From: Methylobacterium terricola | GTDB taxonomy: Bacteria > Pseudomonadota > Alphaproteobacteria > Rhizobiales > Beijerinckiaceae | Assembly: GCF_006151805.1 (NCBI RefSeq) | Contig: NZ_VDDA01000020.1 | Location: forward strand, 32,785-96,784 | Length of the DNA: 64,000 bases | Direction: 5' to 3' | In this document: piece by piece, positions 55,686 through 63,927 of the stretch | How positions within the stretch are numbered: the first letter of the stretch is position 1 | Layout of the letters: every line of letters starts with the position of its first letter | Made by a program: the position numbers and the translations under genes | Notes under the pieces: model-generated | Told to the model about the DNA's origin: nothing | Database searches by the model: none | The model's input: the letters and a program-made list of their open reading frames with translations, nothing else

Positions 55686-56356
55686 GCGACCCGGTCTCTC
55701 CCGGCGATGCGGACCTCCTGGACGCCCTGCGCGGCGTCTCGACCGCCTCGCTCAGCGACAACATGGACCGTCTCGCCGGCCCGGTCGGCCTGAAGCCGTT
55801 CCACCGCGGCGGGATGCTGGTCGGCCGGGCCCTGACCGTCCGGGTCCGCGGCGGCGACAACCTCGCCATCCATCAGGCCCTCGAGCGGGTCCGGCCCGGC
55901 GACGTGGTGGTGGTGGATGGCGGCGGCGGCGAGGACCGGGCCCTCGTCGGCGGGATCATGAAGGCGATCGCGGAGAGCCGGGGCGCCGCAGGCTTCGTGA
56001 TCGACGGCGCGATCCGCGACGCGGCGGACTTCGCGGCGTCCGATTTCCCCTGCTACGCCCGCGCGGTCACCCATCGCGGCCCCTACAAGACCGGGCCGGG
56101 CGAGATCGGCGTGCCGGTGTCGGTCGGCGGCTGGGTCATCCGCACCGGCGATGTCGTGGTCGGCGATGCCGACGGCGTCGTCACCTTCCCGCCCGACCAG
56201 GCTGGCGACCTGCTCGCGGCGGCCAAGGCCCAGGAGGCCCGCGAGGCCGAGGTCCTGAGTCTGATCGCGCAGGGCCGCTACGACGGCCGCTACGCCCAGG
56301 TCCCTGACGCCAAGGCCCCCGACGCCAAGGCCCCCGACGGCGCGACCGCGCGCTGA
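55682..56356 (+). CDS. RraA-family protein (HMG/CHA aldolase or oxaloacetate decarboxylase type)
   Basis: 224 residues. The conserved RraA core is VVDGGGGEDRALVGGIMKAIAESRGAAGFVIDGAIRDAADF, with the R and D that bind substrate and metal in class II pyruvate aldolases of this family. Its association with a catabolic binding protein favours an aldolase/decarboxylase role over RNase E regulation. The tail carries three PDAKAPD-type repeats of low complexity. The GTG start overlaps the binding-protein stop (GTGA), implying coupled translation. Confidence 0.85.
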   Translation: MSDPVSPGDADLLDALRGVSTASLSDNMDRLAGPVGLKPFHRGGMLVGRALTVRVRGGDNLAIHQALERVRPGDVVVVDGGGGEDRALVGGIMKAIAESRGAAGFVIDGAIRDAADFAASDFPCYARAVTHRGPYKTGPGEIGVPVSVGGWVIRTGDVVVGDADGVVTFPPDQAGDLLAAAKAQEAREAEVLSLIAQGRYDGRYAQVPDAKAPDAKAPDGATAR

Positions 56357-56381
56357 GCGCGGCGGGCGTCGTCCGGCCTGC

Positions 56382-57215
56382 TCACGGAAACCCCATCCCC
56401 CGCGGTGTCGGCGGCGCCTCGTTGAGCAGCGTCACCGTCACCCGGCGGTTGGCCGGCAGGTACGGATTGTCGGGAAACAGCGGCTCGGTATCGGCCTTGC
56501 CCGACACCGAGGCGAAGCGGTCGGCGGGCAGGCCGTTGCCGGCCAGGACCTCGCGCACGCTGATCGCGCGGCCGGCGGAGAGCTCCCAGGGCGGGGCGGC
56601 GGGGCGGCGGCCGGGGCGGTCGGCGGCGGTGTAGCCGGTCACCGCGATGCGGTTCGGCAGCCGGCGCAGGGTCGGGACGATCCGCTCCAGCACCTGGCGG
56701 GTGCGGTCGTTCGGCCGGGTCGAGCCCTCCGGGAACATCGAGCGGTTGTCCTGGTCGACGAGCGAGATGTCGAGGCCCTTGGCCGTCACCTCGATCACGA
56801 TGCTCTTCGACAGTTCGGCGATCTCCGGCAGGTCCTGCAGCGCCTGGCGCAGGGAGGTCATGGCGAGGCCGAACCCCTCCTTGTAGGCGTTGTGCTGGAT
56901 GCCGTTGGCCAGAGGATCGTCGTCCGAGGGCGGCTCGGCCCGGTCCGAGGCCTTCTCCGGCGGGATGTCGCGGGTGTCGCGCAGCTTGGTCGCCGAGGGC
57001 AGGCCGTTCTTCTCGATGATGCCGTTGAAGCGCGATTCGCGGTTGGTGCCGAAGGCGTCGCGCATCGAGCCCGCCACCGCCTGGAGCTTCTTCTGATCCT
57101 GCGTCGAATAGGCCGCGATCATCACGAAGAAGCTCATCAACAGCGCCATCAGGTCCGCGAAGGTCACGAACCAGCCGTGGCCGCCATGGGCCCCGCCGCG
57201 CTTCTTCTTGGCCAC
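56382..57215 (-). CDS. motB: Flagellar stator protein MotB
   Basis: 277 residues. A single membrane helix FVTFADLMALLMSFFVMIAAYS near the N-terminus carries the proton/sodium-binding aspartate D21. A plug/linker follows, then an OmpA-type peptidoglycan-binding domain (IAVTGYTAADRPG, ELSAGRAISVREVL and NRRVTVTLL). It anchors the stator and passes ions with MotA. It lies 39 bp downstream of motA on the same strand. The MAKKKRGG N-terminus resembles the PomB/MotB-type partner of short MotA proteins. Confidence 0.92.
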   Translation of the reverse strand: MAKKKRGGAHGGHGWFVTFADLMALLMSFFVMIAAYSTQDQKKLQAVAGSMRDAFGTNRESRFNGIIEKNGLPSATKLRDTRDIPPEKASDRAEPPSDDDPLANGIQHNAYKEGFGLAMTSLRQALQDLPEIAELSKSIVIEVTAKGLDISLVDQDNRSMFPEGSTRPNDRTRQVLERIVPTLRRLPNRIAVTGYTAADRPGRRPAAPPWELSAGRAISVREVLAGNGLPADRFASVSGKADTEPLFPDNPYLPANRRVTVTLLNEAPPTPRGMGFP

Positions 57216-57254
57216 CGTTCCGATCTCCCTGAAGGACGCTTCAGTCCGACGGCG

Positions 57255-58028
57255 TCAGGCCGCCTCGGCGGCCATCTCGTCGCGGTGGTTGTGCGGCAGG
57301 TAGGCGATCAGCATCTCGCGCACCAGCGAGGCGCTCTTGGCGTCGCGGATCAGCAGCACGCCGTCGATGATGAGGGAGCGCGAGACGTCCTCCTCCTCCA
57401 GCTTGACGTGCAGCTTGTCGGCGATCGGCAGGGTGATCATGTTGGCGATGAGCGCGCCGTAGAGGGTGGCCAGCAGCGCGGTCGCCATGGCGGGGCCGAG
57501 CTTCGAGGGGTCGGACATGTTGGCGAACATCGTCACCATGCCGAGAATCGTGCCGATCATGCCCCAGGCCGGGGCGCAGTCGCCGAAGGCGCGATAGACC
57601 TTCGAGCCCTCGTCGAGGTGCATCAGGAAGTTGTCGCGGTCGCGCTCCATCGTGTCGCGGATGAACTCGCGGTCGTAGCCGTCGGCGATGTAGCGCACGC
57701 CCTGGGCCAGGAACGGGTCCGAGATCTCGAGGTTCTCGATCGCCATCGGGCCCTGGCGCTTCACCACGTCGGCGATCTTGGTGATCTCGTCGATCAGCTC
57801 GCGCGGGCGGATCGCCCGCATGTTGAAGGCGTAGCGCAGGCCCATCGGCACGCCGTGGACGATGACCGAGAACGGGAAGCGCAGCATGGTGGCGGCGGTG
57901 GCGCCGCCGAAGATCACGATCACTGCGTGCTTGTCGAAATAGGCGGCGAAGTTGCCGCCATCGATCATGATGAGCACGAACACGACCGCGATGCCGCCGA
58001 CGAGGCCGGCGCCGGTTGCGATATCCAT
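57255..58028 (-). CDS. motA: Flagellar stator protein MotA (PomA-like, short form)
   Basis: 257 residues with four membrane segments: MDIATGAGLVGGIAVVFVLIM, FAAYFDKHAVIVIFGGATAATML, and the third/fourth pair around GDCAPAWGMIGTILGMVTMFANM and MATALLATLYGALIANMITLPIADKL. The cytoplasmic loop carries the charged residues that contact FliG. The length is that of PomA/short MotA (~255), not E. coli MotA (295). The ATG at 58028 is taken because earlier sequence is Arg-rich and not membrane-like. No other flagellar genes are nearby. Confidence 0.92.
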   Translation of the reverse strand: MDIATGAGLVGGIAVVFVLIMIDGGNFAAYFDKHAVIVIFGGATAATMLRFPFSVIVHGVPMGLRYAFNMRAIRPRELIDEITKIADVVKRQGPMAIENLEISDPFLAQGVRYIADGYDREFIRDTMERDRDNFLMHLDEGSKVYRAFGDCAPAWGMIGTILGMVTMFANMSDPSKLGPAMATALLATLYGALIANMITLPIADKLHVKLEEEDVSRSLIIDGVLLIRDAKSASLVREMLIAYLPHNHRDEMAAEAA

Positions 58029-58303
58029 CTGTGGGCGGCCCCTTGATGCGCGCTCGCGGCCCCCCGGGCGCGGGGCTCGGGCCGGGCGTCGCGCTCTTCC
58101 TGCCCTGGAAAGTAAGGCCGGCAGGGTCAACGAACGGTAAAAATGCCGCTGCCCGGGCCCGACGCCGTCATGCGCCGTTCAGCCGAAATCTGGCATAGGG
58201 ATGGCCATGCGAACGAACGGCCGCACAACAGGCCGCGCACGGGGCAGGCGGCGGGCGAGCGCCCGGGCCGCATACAGGGACATCTGTCGAAGGTTCTCGA
58301 TCC

Positions 58304-60082
58304 ATGCGGCTGATCAGGCTCTACGTCCGGGTCATGGGCCAGCTCGGGCCCGATCTGCGCCTCGGCGCGTTGCTCGCCGCCGCCAACGTCGCCCTGGCGG
58401 TGGCGGCCTTCGCCGAGCCGGTGCTGTTCGGCCGCATCATCGACCGGCTCACCCATCTGCCGGCCGGCGGCGCCGGCACGTCGAGCCTCCTGCTCCTCGT
58501 CGCCGCCTGGGTCGGGTTCGGGCTGTTCTCGATCGGCGCCGGCGTGTTGATCGCGCTGCACGCCGACCGGCTCACCCATCGCAGCCGCCTCTCGGCGATG
58601 GCGAACTACTTCGAGCACGTCCTCGACCTGCCGCTCGCCTTCCACTCGGCCAACCATTCCGGCCGGGTGCTGAAGGCGATGCTGGAGGGCACGAGCGGCA
58701 TGGCGGCGACCTGGCTCGGCTTCTTCCGCGACCATTGCGCCGCGCTCGTCTCCCTCGTCGTGCTGCTGCCGCTGACCCTGTTCCTCAATTGGCAGCTCGG
58801 CTCGATCCTGGTCGCCCTGATGGTGGTGTTCACAGCCCTCACCACCTTCGTCCTGCGCCGCACCGAGACCCTCCAGGGCAAGGTCGAGGAATACCATTCG
58901 GGCCTCGCGGCGCATGCCTCCGACGCGCTCGGCAACGTCGCGGTCATCCAGTCCTTCACCCGCGCCAAGGCCGAGAAGGAGGCGATGCACGGCATCATCC
59001 GCGACCTGCTCGCCGCCCAGATCCCGGTCCTGTCCTGGTGGGCGCTCGCGTCCGTGGCCACCCGCGCCTCGGCGACGCTGACCATGACGGCGATCTTCGT
59101 CACCGGCATCGTGCTGCACGGCCACGGCCTGGCCACCGTCGGCGACGTGGTCTCGTTCATGAGCCTCGCCACCATGCTGGTCGCCCGGCTCGATCAGGTC
59201 GTCGCCTTCGTCAACGGCCTGTTCCTGCAGGCGCCGAAGATGCAGGAATTCTTCGAGATCCTCGACACCGTCCCGGCGGTCCACGACCGGCCCGGTGCCA
59301 AGGCGGTGGCGCGGCTCGACGGCGACGTCTCCTTCGAGGACGTGCGGTTCTCCTATGACGGCCGCCGCCCGGCCCTCGACGGGGTGTCGTTCACGGCGCG
59401 GGCCGGCGAGACCGTGGCCCTCGTCGGCACCACGGGCTCGGGCAAGTCGACGACGCTCGGGCTCCTGCACCGCGCCTTCGACCCCGATGCCGGCACGATC
59501 CGCATCGACGGCGAGGACCTGCGCGACATCGGCCTGTCCTCCTTGCGCCACAACATCGGCGTGGTGTTCCAGGAGCCGATGCTGTTCGCCCGCTCGATCC
59601 GCGAGAACCTCCAGGTCGGCCGCCCCGACGCCACCGACGCCGAGATGCTCGACGCCCTGGAGCGGGCCCAGGCGTCGGAATTCATGGCGCGCCAGCCCGA
59701 CGGGCTCGACACGATCATCGGCGAACGCGGCCGCTCGCTGTCCGGCGGCGAGCGCCAGCGTCTCTCGATCGCCCGGGCGCTCCTGAAGAACCCGCCGGTC
59801 CTGATCCTCGACGAGGCGACGAGCGCGCTCGACGCCGCCACCGAGCGCAAGCTCCAGGGCGCGCTGGAGGCGGTGATGGAGGGGCGCACCACCTTCGTGA
59901 TCGCCCACCGCCTGTCGACGATCCGCGACGCCGACCGCATCCTGGTCTTCCACCAGGGCCGGATCGTCGAGAGCGGCACCTTCGACGAACTGGTGGCCGA
60001 GGACGGCCGCTTCGCCGACCTCGCCCGGGCCCAGTTCATGGCGGCGGCGCCGGAACCGGACGAGTACGCCCTGGCGGCGTGA
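58304..60082 (+). CDS. ndvA: Cyclic beta-glucan ABC exporter, NdvA/ChvA-like
   Basis: A 592-residue half-transporter with membrane and ATPase domains fused. Six membrane segments lie in residues ~15-320. The ATPase domain has Walker A GTTGSGKSTT, signature LSGGERQRLSIARALL and Walker B LILDEATSALD. The N-terminal LYVRVMGQLGPDLRLGALLAAANVALAVAAFAEPVLFGRIIDRL and the overall length match the NdvA/ChvA family that exports cyclic beta-1,2-glucan for osmoadaptation and host interaction. The partner synthase gene (ndvB/chvB) is not in this window. Confidence 0.9.
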   Translation: MRLIRLYVRVMGQLGPDLRLGALLAAANVALAVAAFAEPVLFGRIIDRLTHLPAGGAGTSSLLLLVAAWVGFGLFSIGAGVLIALHADRLTHRSRLSAMANYFEHVLDLPLAFHSANHSGRVLKAMLEGTSGMAATWLGFFRDHCAALVSLVVLLPLTLFLNWQLGSILVALMVVFTALTTFVLRRTETLQGKVEEYHSGLAAHASDALGNVAVIQSFTRAKAEKEAMHGIIRDLLAAQIPVLSWWALASVATRASATLTMTAIFVTGIVLHGHGLATVGDVVSFMSLATMLVARLDQVVAFVNGLFLQAPKMQEFFEILDTVPAVHDRPGAKAVARLDGDVSFEDVRFSYDGRRPALDGVSFTARAGETVALVGTTGSGKSTTLGLLHRAFDPDAGTIRIDGEDLRDIGLSSLRHNIGVVFQEPMLFARSIRENLQVGRPDATDAEMLDALERAQASEFMARQPDGLDTIIGERGRSLSGGERQRLSIARALLKNPPVLILDEATSALDAATERKLQGALEAVMEGRTTFVIAHRLSTIRDADRILVFHQGRIVESGTFDELVAEDGRFADLARAQFMAAAPEPDEYALAA

Positions 60083-60441
60083 CCGGCGCGTCCGAGGGGC
60101 AGGCGAGAGCCTGCCCCTTCTCGTATCGGCGTCCGGGACGCCGGCCGGCTGCCCGCCGGACCGCAGGGCATCGCTCTTTCCCGATCGACTTCGGCTGAGA
60201 AAGGAAATTCCAGAAACTCAGCAAAATAGACGGAATGCTTCGTTTGACGATGGGGCACGCTTCGGCGACCATTCTGCGGCGCGATCAAGCCTGAAACAGA
60301 CAACAGACGATCATCGTCCCTGTATCGACCGGGCAAGCCGGTGATCCCGCCCGTGCGGGACCGAGAGCCGGTCCCTTCCCGCTCGCGCACGAGAAGGGGT
60401 GCCGCCCACCGCCGATCCACCATCGCTTGCGGAGCCTCCCG
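60083..60441. other. 359-bp gap before the SfnB-like gene
   Basis: It begins with the ndvA terminator and then has an AT-richer stretch (60195-60260) where the promoter of the next gene probably lies. A GGCACG word at 60252-60257 resembles half of a sigma-54 promoter but the -12 spacing is wrong. No gene seen. Confidence 0.4.
60096..60121 (+). terminator. Terminator of ndvA
   Basis: A perfect 9-bp stem (GGGGCAGGC at 60096-60104, GCCTGCCCC at 60109-60117) with loop GAGA, followed by TTCTC. It begins 14 bp after the ndvA stop. The T-run is short, so it may be moderate. Confidence 0.7.
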
Positions 60442-61701
60442 ATGAACATCGCCGTCCATTCGAGCCTCGTCGCCGCCGAGCCCGCGCCGCAGGGCGCGCC
60501 CGGCCCCGCGCGCCCGGCCGCACCCGCCCACGTCATCCGCGACGACGCCGAGGCGATCCGGGTCGCCCATGCCCTCGCGGCGCGGTTCCGGGAGGGCGCC
60601 TCGGAGCGCGACCGGACCGGCGCCCGGCCGCTGGCGGAGCTCGACGCCTTCTCGCAGAGCGGGCTGTGGTCGATCAACGTGCCGCGCAGCCATGGCGGGC
60701 CGGAGGTGTCGTACCGCACGCTGGCGCAGGTCATCGCGATCATCGCGGCGGCCGACCCTTCGATCGCGCAGATCGCCCAGAACCATCTCGGCATCGTCGC
60801 GGCGATCCGCACCGTGTCGGATCCGGAGCAGCAGGCGGATCTCTTCGCCCAGGTTCTCGCCGGCACCCGGTTCGGCAACGCCTTCTCGGAGAAGGGCACC
60901 AAGCGCGCCGCCGAGTTCGAGACCCGCTTCACCGATCACGGCGACCACGTCGTCGTCCGGGGCCGGAAATTCTACGCCACCGGCGCGCTGCTGGCCCATC
61001 TCGTGCCGATCGTCGCCGTCGATGACGAGGGCCGGCCCTGGTACGCCATCGCCGACCGCGACGCGCCGGGGCTGACCGTGATCGACGACTGGTCGAGCTT
61101 CGGCCAGCGCGGCACCGCCAGCGGCACGGTGCTGATCGACGACGTCCGGGTCGCGAAGAGCCGTCTCGTGCCGGCCTGGCGCGGCTACACCGCGCCCCGC
61201 GTCGACGGGGCGATCTTCCAGATCATCCAGGCGGCGATCGACGCGGGCATCGGGCGCGCCGCCCTCGACGACACCATCGCCTTCGTGCGCGAGAAGGCGC
61301 GGCCCTGGATCGACAGCGGCCAGGACCGGGCCGCGGACGACCCCTACACGATCCGCGCCGTCGGCGACCTGACGATCCGCCAGCACGCCGCCGAGGCCCT
61401 GCTCGACCGCGCCGGCCTCGCCATCGACGCGGCGGTCGCGGCGCCGACGCCGGAGAGCGTGGCGGCGGCCCAGCTCGCGGTGGCCGAGTCGAAGGTGCTG
61501 ACCACCGAGGTGGCGCTCGCCGCCTCCAACACCCTGTTCGAATTGTCCGGCACCCGCTCGACGCTGGCCGAGCACAATCTCGACCGGCACTGGCGCAACG
61601 CCCGCACCCACACCCTCCACGATCCGGTGCGCTGGAAGGTGGCGATCGTCGGCAACCACGCCCTCAACGGGGTGAACCCGCCGTTCCACGCCTGGAGCTG
61701 A
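60442..61701 (+). CDS. SfnB-type acyl-CoA-dehydrogenase-like flavin monooxygenase
   Basis: 419 residues with the acyl-CoA dehydrogenase fold used by the DszC/SfnB group of flavin-dependent oxygenases. Characteristic stretches are FSQSGLWSINVPRSHGGPEVSYRTLAQVIAIIAAADPSIAQI, the GRKFYATGA loop, DWSSFGQRGTASGTV and the C-terminal HWRNARTHTLHDPVRWK. SfnB proteins belong to sulfur-starvation responses that release sulfur from sulfones or sulfonates using reduced flavin. No other sulfur genes are nearby. ATG at 60442 follows GGAGCC. Confidence 0.82.
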   Translation: MNIAVHSSLVAAEPAPQGAPGPARPAAPAHVIRDDAEAIRVAHALAARFREGASERDRTGARPLAELDAFSQSGLWSINVPRSHGGPEVSYRTLAQVIAIIAAADPSIAQIAQNHLGIVAAIRTVSDPEQQADLFAQVLAGTRFGNAFSEKGTKRAAEFETRFTDHGDHVVVRGRKFYATGALLAHLVPIVAVDDEGRPWYAIADRDAPGLTVIDDWSSFGQRGTASGTVLIDDVRVAKSRLVPAWRGYTAPRVDGAIFQIIQAAIDAGIGRAALDDTIAFVREKARPWIDSGQDRAADDPYTIRAVGDLTIRQHAAEALLDRAGLAIDAAVAAPTPESVAAAQLAVAESKVLTTEVALAASNTLFELSGTRSTLAEHNLDRHWRNARTHTLHDPVRWKVAIVGNHALNGVNPPFHAWS

Positions 61702-61732
61702 CCCTGCCGTCCGTAGCCGGCGCCATCAGGCG

Positions 61733-62617
61733 TCAGAGCAGCTTGATCGTGTCCCGCCGGCTCTGGGCCCGGGCCTGGAGCCGGCGGCGGCGGGCGGCGA
61801 TCACCGTGCCGTTGATCTCGCCGCCGAACAGGAACATCGCGGCGAGCCAGTAGACGAAGACCAGGAACACCATCGCGGTGGCCAGCCCGCCGTAGGTCGA
61901 GACGTAGGCGCTCGAGAACCGGTCGAGGTACATCCCGAAGCCGAGGCCGGCCAGCACCCACAGCCCGAGCGTCACCGCGATGCCGGGCAGCACCAGGGCG
62001 ACGGGCCGCCGCCCGGCGGCGATGAACTTGTGGGCGATCACCAGCACGCTCGCGACGAGCAGCACGGTCACCCCGACCCGGCCGACCGCGATGGTGAGGC
62101 CGAGCGGCTCCAGCCCCGGCGCCACCAGCACCAGCCCGCGCCACATCAGCGGTCCCAGCACCACCAGGAAGGTGAAGGCCAGCATCGCGAAGGCGGCGCA
62201 GATGACGTAGCCGATCGATTCGAGGCGGGTGAGCCACCACGGCCGCATCTCGCGCAGGCCGTAGGCCCGGTTGAGGCCGACCCGCAGGCTCTCGACCCCG
62301 CTCGACGAGAAATACAGCGCCAGCACCGCGCCGAGGGTGAGGAGCCCGCCGCGCTGCTCGGTCAGCACCCGATGGACCTCCGCGGCGATCGGCCCCGCCA
62401 CCTCGCTCGGCCAGATCTCGAACAGCAGGTTGCCGGCCTCGTCGGCGAGCGACTTGGTGCCGAACACGCTGGCCAGCGCGGTGAGCAGGATCAGGAACGG
62501 GAACAGCGAGGTCAGGAGCGAGAGCGCGATGTGGCTGGCGATCGCCCAGCCGTCATGGGCGACGAAGCGCTGCGCCGCGATGGCGGCGATCTCCAGGGCG
62601 GTACGGGGACGGATCAC
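61733..62617 (-). CDS. YihY/BrkB-family membrane protein
   Basis: A 294-residue inner-membrane protein with about six hydrophobic segments. The family blocks are GWAIASHIALSLLTSLFPFLILLTALASVFG, LTLGAVLALYFSSSGVESLRVGLNRAYGL and FSSAYVSTYGGLATAMVFLVFVYWLAAMFLFGGEIN. It was once annotated as ribonuclease BN; the actual function is not settled. Start is GTG at 62617. The C-terminal tail is basic. Confidence 0.88.
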   Translation of the reverse strand: MIRPRTALEIAAIAAQRFVAHDGWAIASHIALSLLTSLFPFLILLTALASVFGTKSLADEAGNLLFEIWPSEVAGPIAAEVHRVLTEQRGGLLTLGAVLALYFSSSGVESLRVGLNRAYGLREMRPWWLTRLESIGYVICAAFAMLAFTFLVVLGPLMWRGLVLVAPGLEPLGLTIAVGRVGVTVLLVASVLVIAHKFIAAGRRPVALVLPGIAVTLGLWVLAGLGFGMYLDRFSSAYVSTYGGLATAMVFLVFVYWLAAMFLFGGEINGTVIAARRRRLQARAQSRRDTIKLL

Positions 62618-62987
62618 GGCGCGCGGGCTCTCGGGCTTGGAGCATTGTCCGACGAAGTGGATACCGGTTCGTCGGACAATGCGGCAAAATCAAAGTTCCG
62701 GAGACGGCATCCGAAGGCAGCGCGATCGGATGCCGCTCTCGTCGAAGTCACGGGCCGTCCGGCGGGCTTCCCGTGCGGCAGGCATGCCTGAAAGCCAGCG
62801 GACCGTCGCGCCCGCGGACCTGTCGCCCCAGGTAGAGCGCGCAGGGCCGTCCTGGGAAGCCGGGCAGGTCAAAATCCGGTGCCCGCGTCCTTCTGGGCAC
62901 GATGGCCCGGTGCCTCGGCCCGGCGCGGCCGGGGAGCCGAGGTTCCGGTTGCGGAACGGTCGCGCTCGTGCTCGTTGCGCAGGCATC
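62618..62987. other. 370-bp gap between divergent genes
   Basis: No gene is supported. It contains copy 2 of the palindromic element (62641-62692) and a small hairpin GTGCCC...GGGCAC near 62879-62900. The promoters of the YihY-family and EamA-family genes should lie here. Confidence 0.45.
62641..62692. repeat. Rhizobial-type palindromic intergenic element, copy 2
   Basis: A perfect 13-bp inverted repeat ATTGTCCGACGAA (62644-62656) / TTCGTCGGACAAT (62668-62680) around GTGGATACCGG, with a trailing GCGGCAAAATCA. It is the better-preserved of the two copies; copy 1 is at 32255-32310 and shares the core and the trailing AATGCGGCAA.ATCA. It lies 24 bp upstream of the YihY-family start. Confidence 0.75.
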
Positions 62988-63878
62988 ATGAGCCGCCTCC
63001 TGCCTCTCTCCGACGCATCCTGGTCCGCCCGCCTGGCGCCCGGCCTGTTCGTGCTGATCTGGGCCACGGGCTTCATCGTGGCGCGGCTGATCGCGCCCCA
63101 TGCCGAGCCGCTGACGTTCCTCAGCCTGCGCTTCGTCCTCAGCGCGATGGTGCTGTCGGGCATAGGCCTCGCCGCCGGCGCGACCTGGCCGCGCGGCGGG
63201 ACCGGCTGGCGCGATGCGATCGTGGCCGGGATCCTGATCCACGGCGTCTATCTCGACGCGGTGTTCTGGGCGGTGCATCGCGGGCTGCCGGCGGGCATCG
63301 CGGCCCTGGTGGCGAGCCTGCAGCCGCTGCTCACCGCCGCGGTGGCGGGACCGCTCCTGGGCGAGCGCGTCTCGTCCGTGCGCTGGCTCGGCATCGCGGT
63401 CGGCCTCGTCGGCGCCGGGCTGGTGCTGGCGCCGCGGATCGGCGCCAGCGGCGGGATCCCGCCGGTCGCCCTCGCGGTGTGCTTCTGCGGCACGGTCGGG
63501 ATCACGCTCGGCACCCTGTGGCAGAAGCGCAAGGCCGTGGCGGTCGACCTGCGCACCAACGCCGCGGCACAGTTCATCGGCGCCGCCCTCTTCACCCTGC
63601 CGCTGGCGCTCCTGACCGAGAGCGGCGCGTTCGACCTCTCGGCCCCGCTGCTCCTCGGCCTCGCCTGGGCGGTGCTCGGCCTGTCGGTCGGCGGCATCCT
63701 GATCCTGCTCGGGCTCATCCGCCGCGGGGCGGTGGCGGGCGTCGCGGCGCTGTTCTACCTCGTGCCGCCGGTCTCGGCCGCGATGGCGTTCGGGCTGTTC
63801 GGCGAGACCCTGGCACCGGTGCAGCTCCTCGGCATGGTGGTGGCGGTGGCCGGCGTCGGGATCGCGAGCCGCGGTTAA
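62988..63878 (+). CDS. EamA/DMT-family transporter
   Basis: 296 residues in two EamA repeats, about ten membrane helices. The first repeat opens APGLFVLIWATGFIVARLIAPHAEPLTFLSLRFVLSAMVL; the second begins around VALAVCFCGTVGITLGTLWQKR. The family exports amino acids, metabolites or drugs; the substrate here is unknown. It ends directly before the beginning of an insertion sequence. ATG at 62988. Confidence 0.88.
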   Translation: MSRLLPLSDASWSARLAPGLFVLIWATGFIVARLIAPHAEPLTFLSLRFVLSAMVLSGIGLAAGATWPRGGTGWRDAIVAGILIHGVYLDAVFWAVHRGLPAGIAALVASLQPLLTAAVAGPLLGERVSSVRWLGIAVGLVGAGLVLAPRIGASGGIPPVALAVCFCGTVGITLGTLWQKRKAVAVDLRTNAAAQFIGAALFTLPLALLTESGAFDLSAPLLLGLAWAVLGLSVGGILILLGLIRRGAVAGVAALFYLVPPVSAAMAFGLFGETLAPVQLLGMVVAVAGVGIASRG

Positions 63879-63927
63879 GAGCGCCTAACAGAACGGCACG
63901 ATCGGGTCTGTTGGGCGTTGGGGTGGT
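63879..63927 (+). mobile_element. Left end of an IS5-type insertion sequence
   Basis: The 49 bp between the transporter stop and the transposase ATG begin GAGCGCCTAACAGAACGG and contain an inverted pair GCCTAACAGA / TCTGTTGGGC. This compact leader directly before an IS5-like transposase suggests the terminal inverted repeat lies here. The right end and target duplication are outside the window, so boundaries are approximate. Confidence 0.5.

Noticed and set aside
60240..60270. Possible sigma-54 promoter before the SfnB-like gene
   Set aside because: GGCACG is present, but the distance to the -12 GC is one base short and TTGC is missing.
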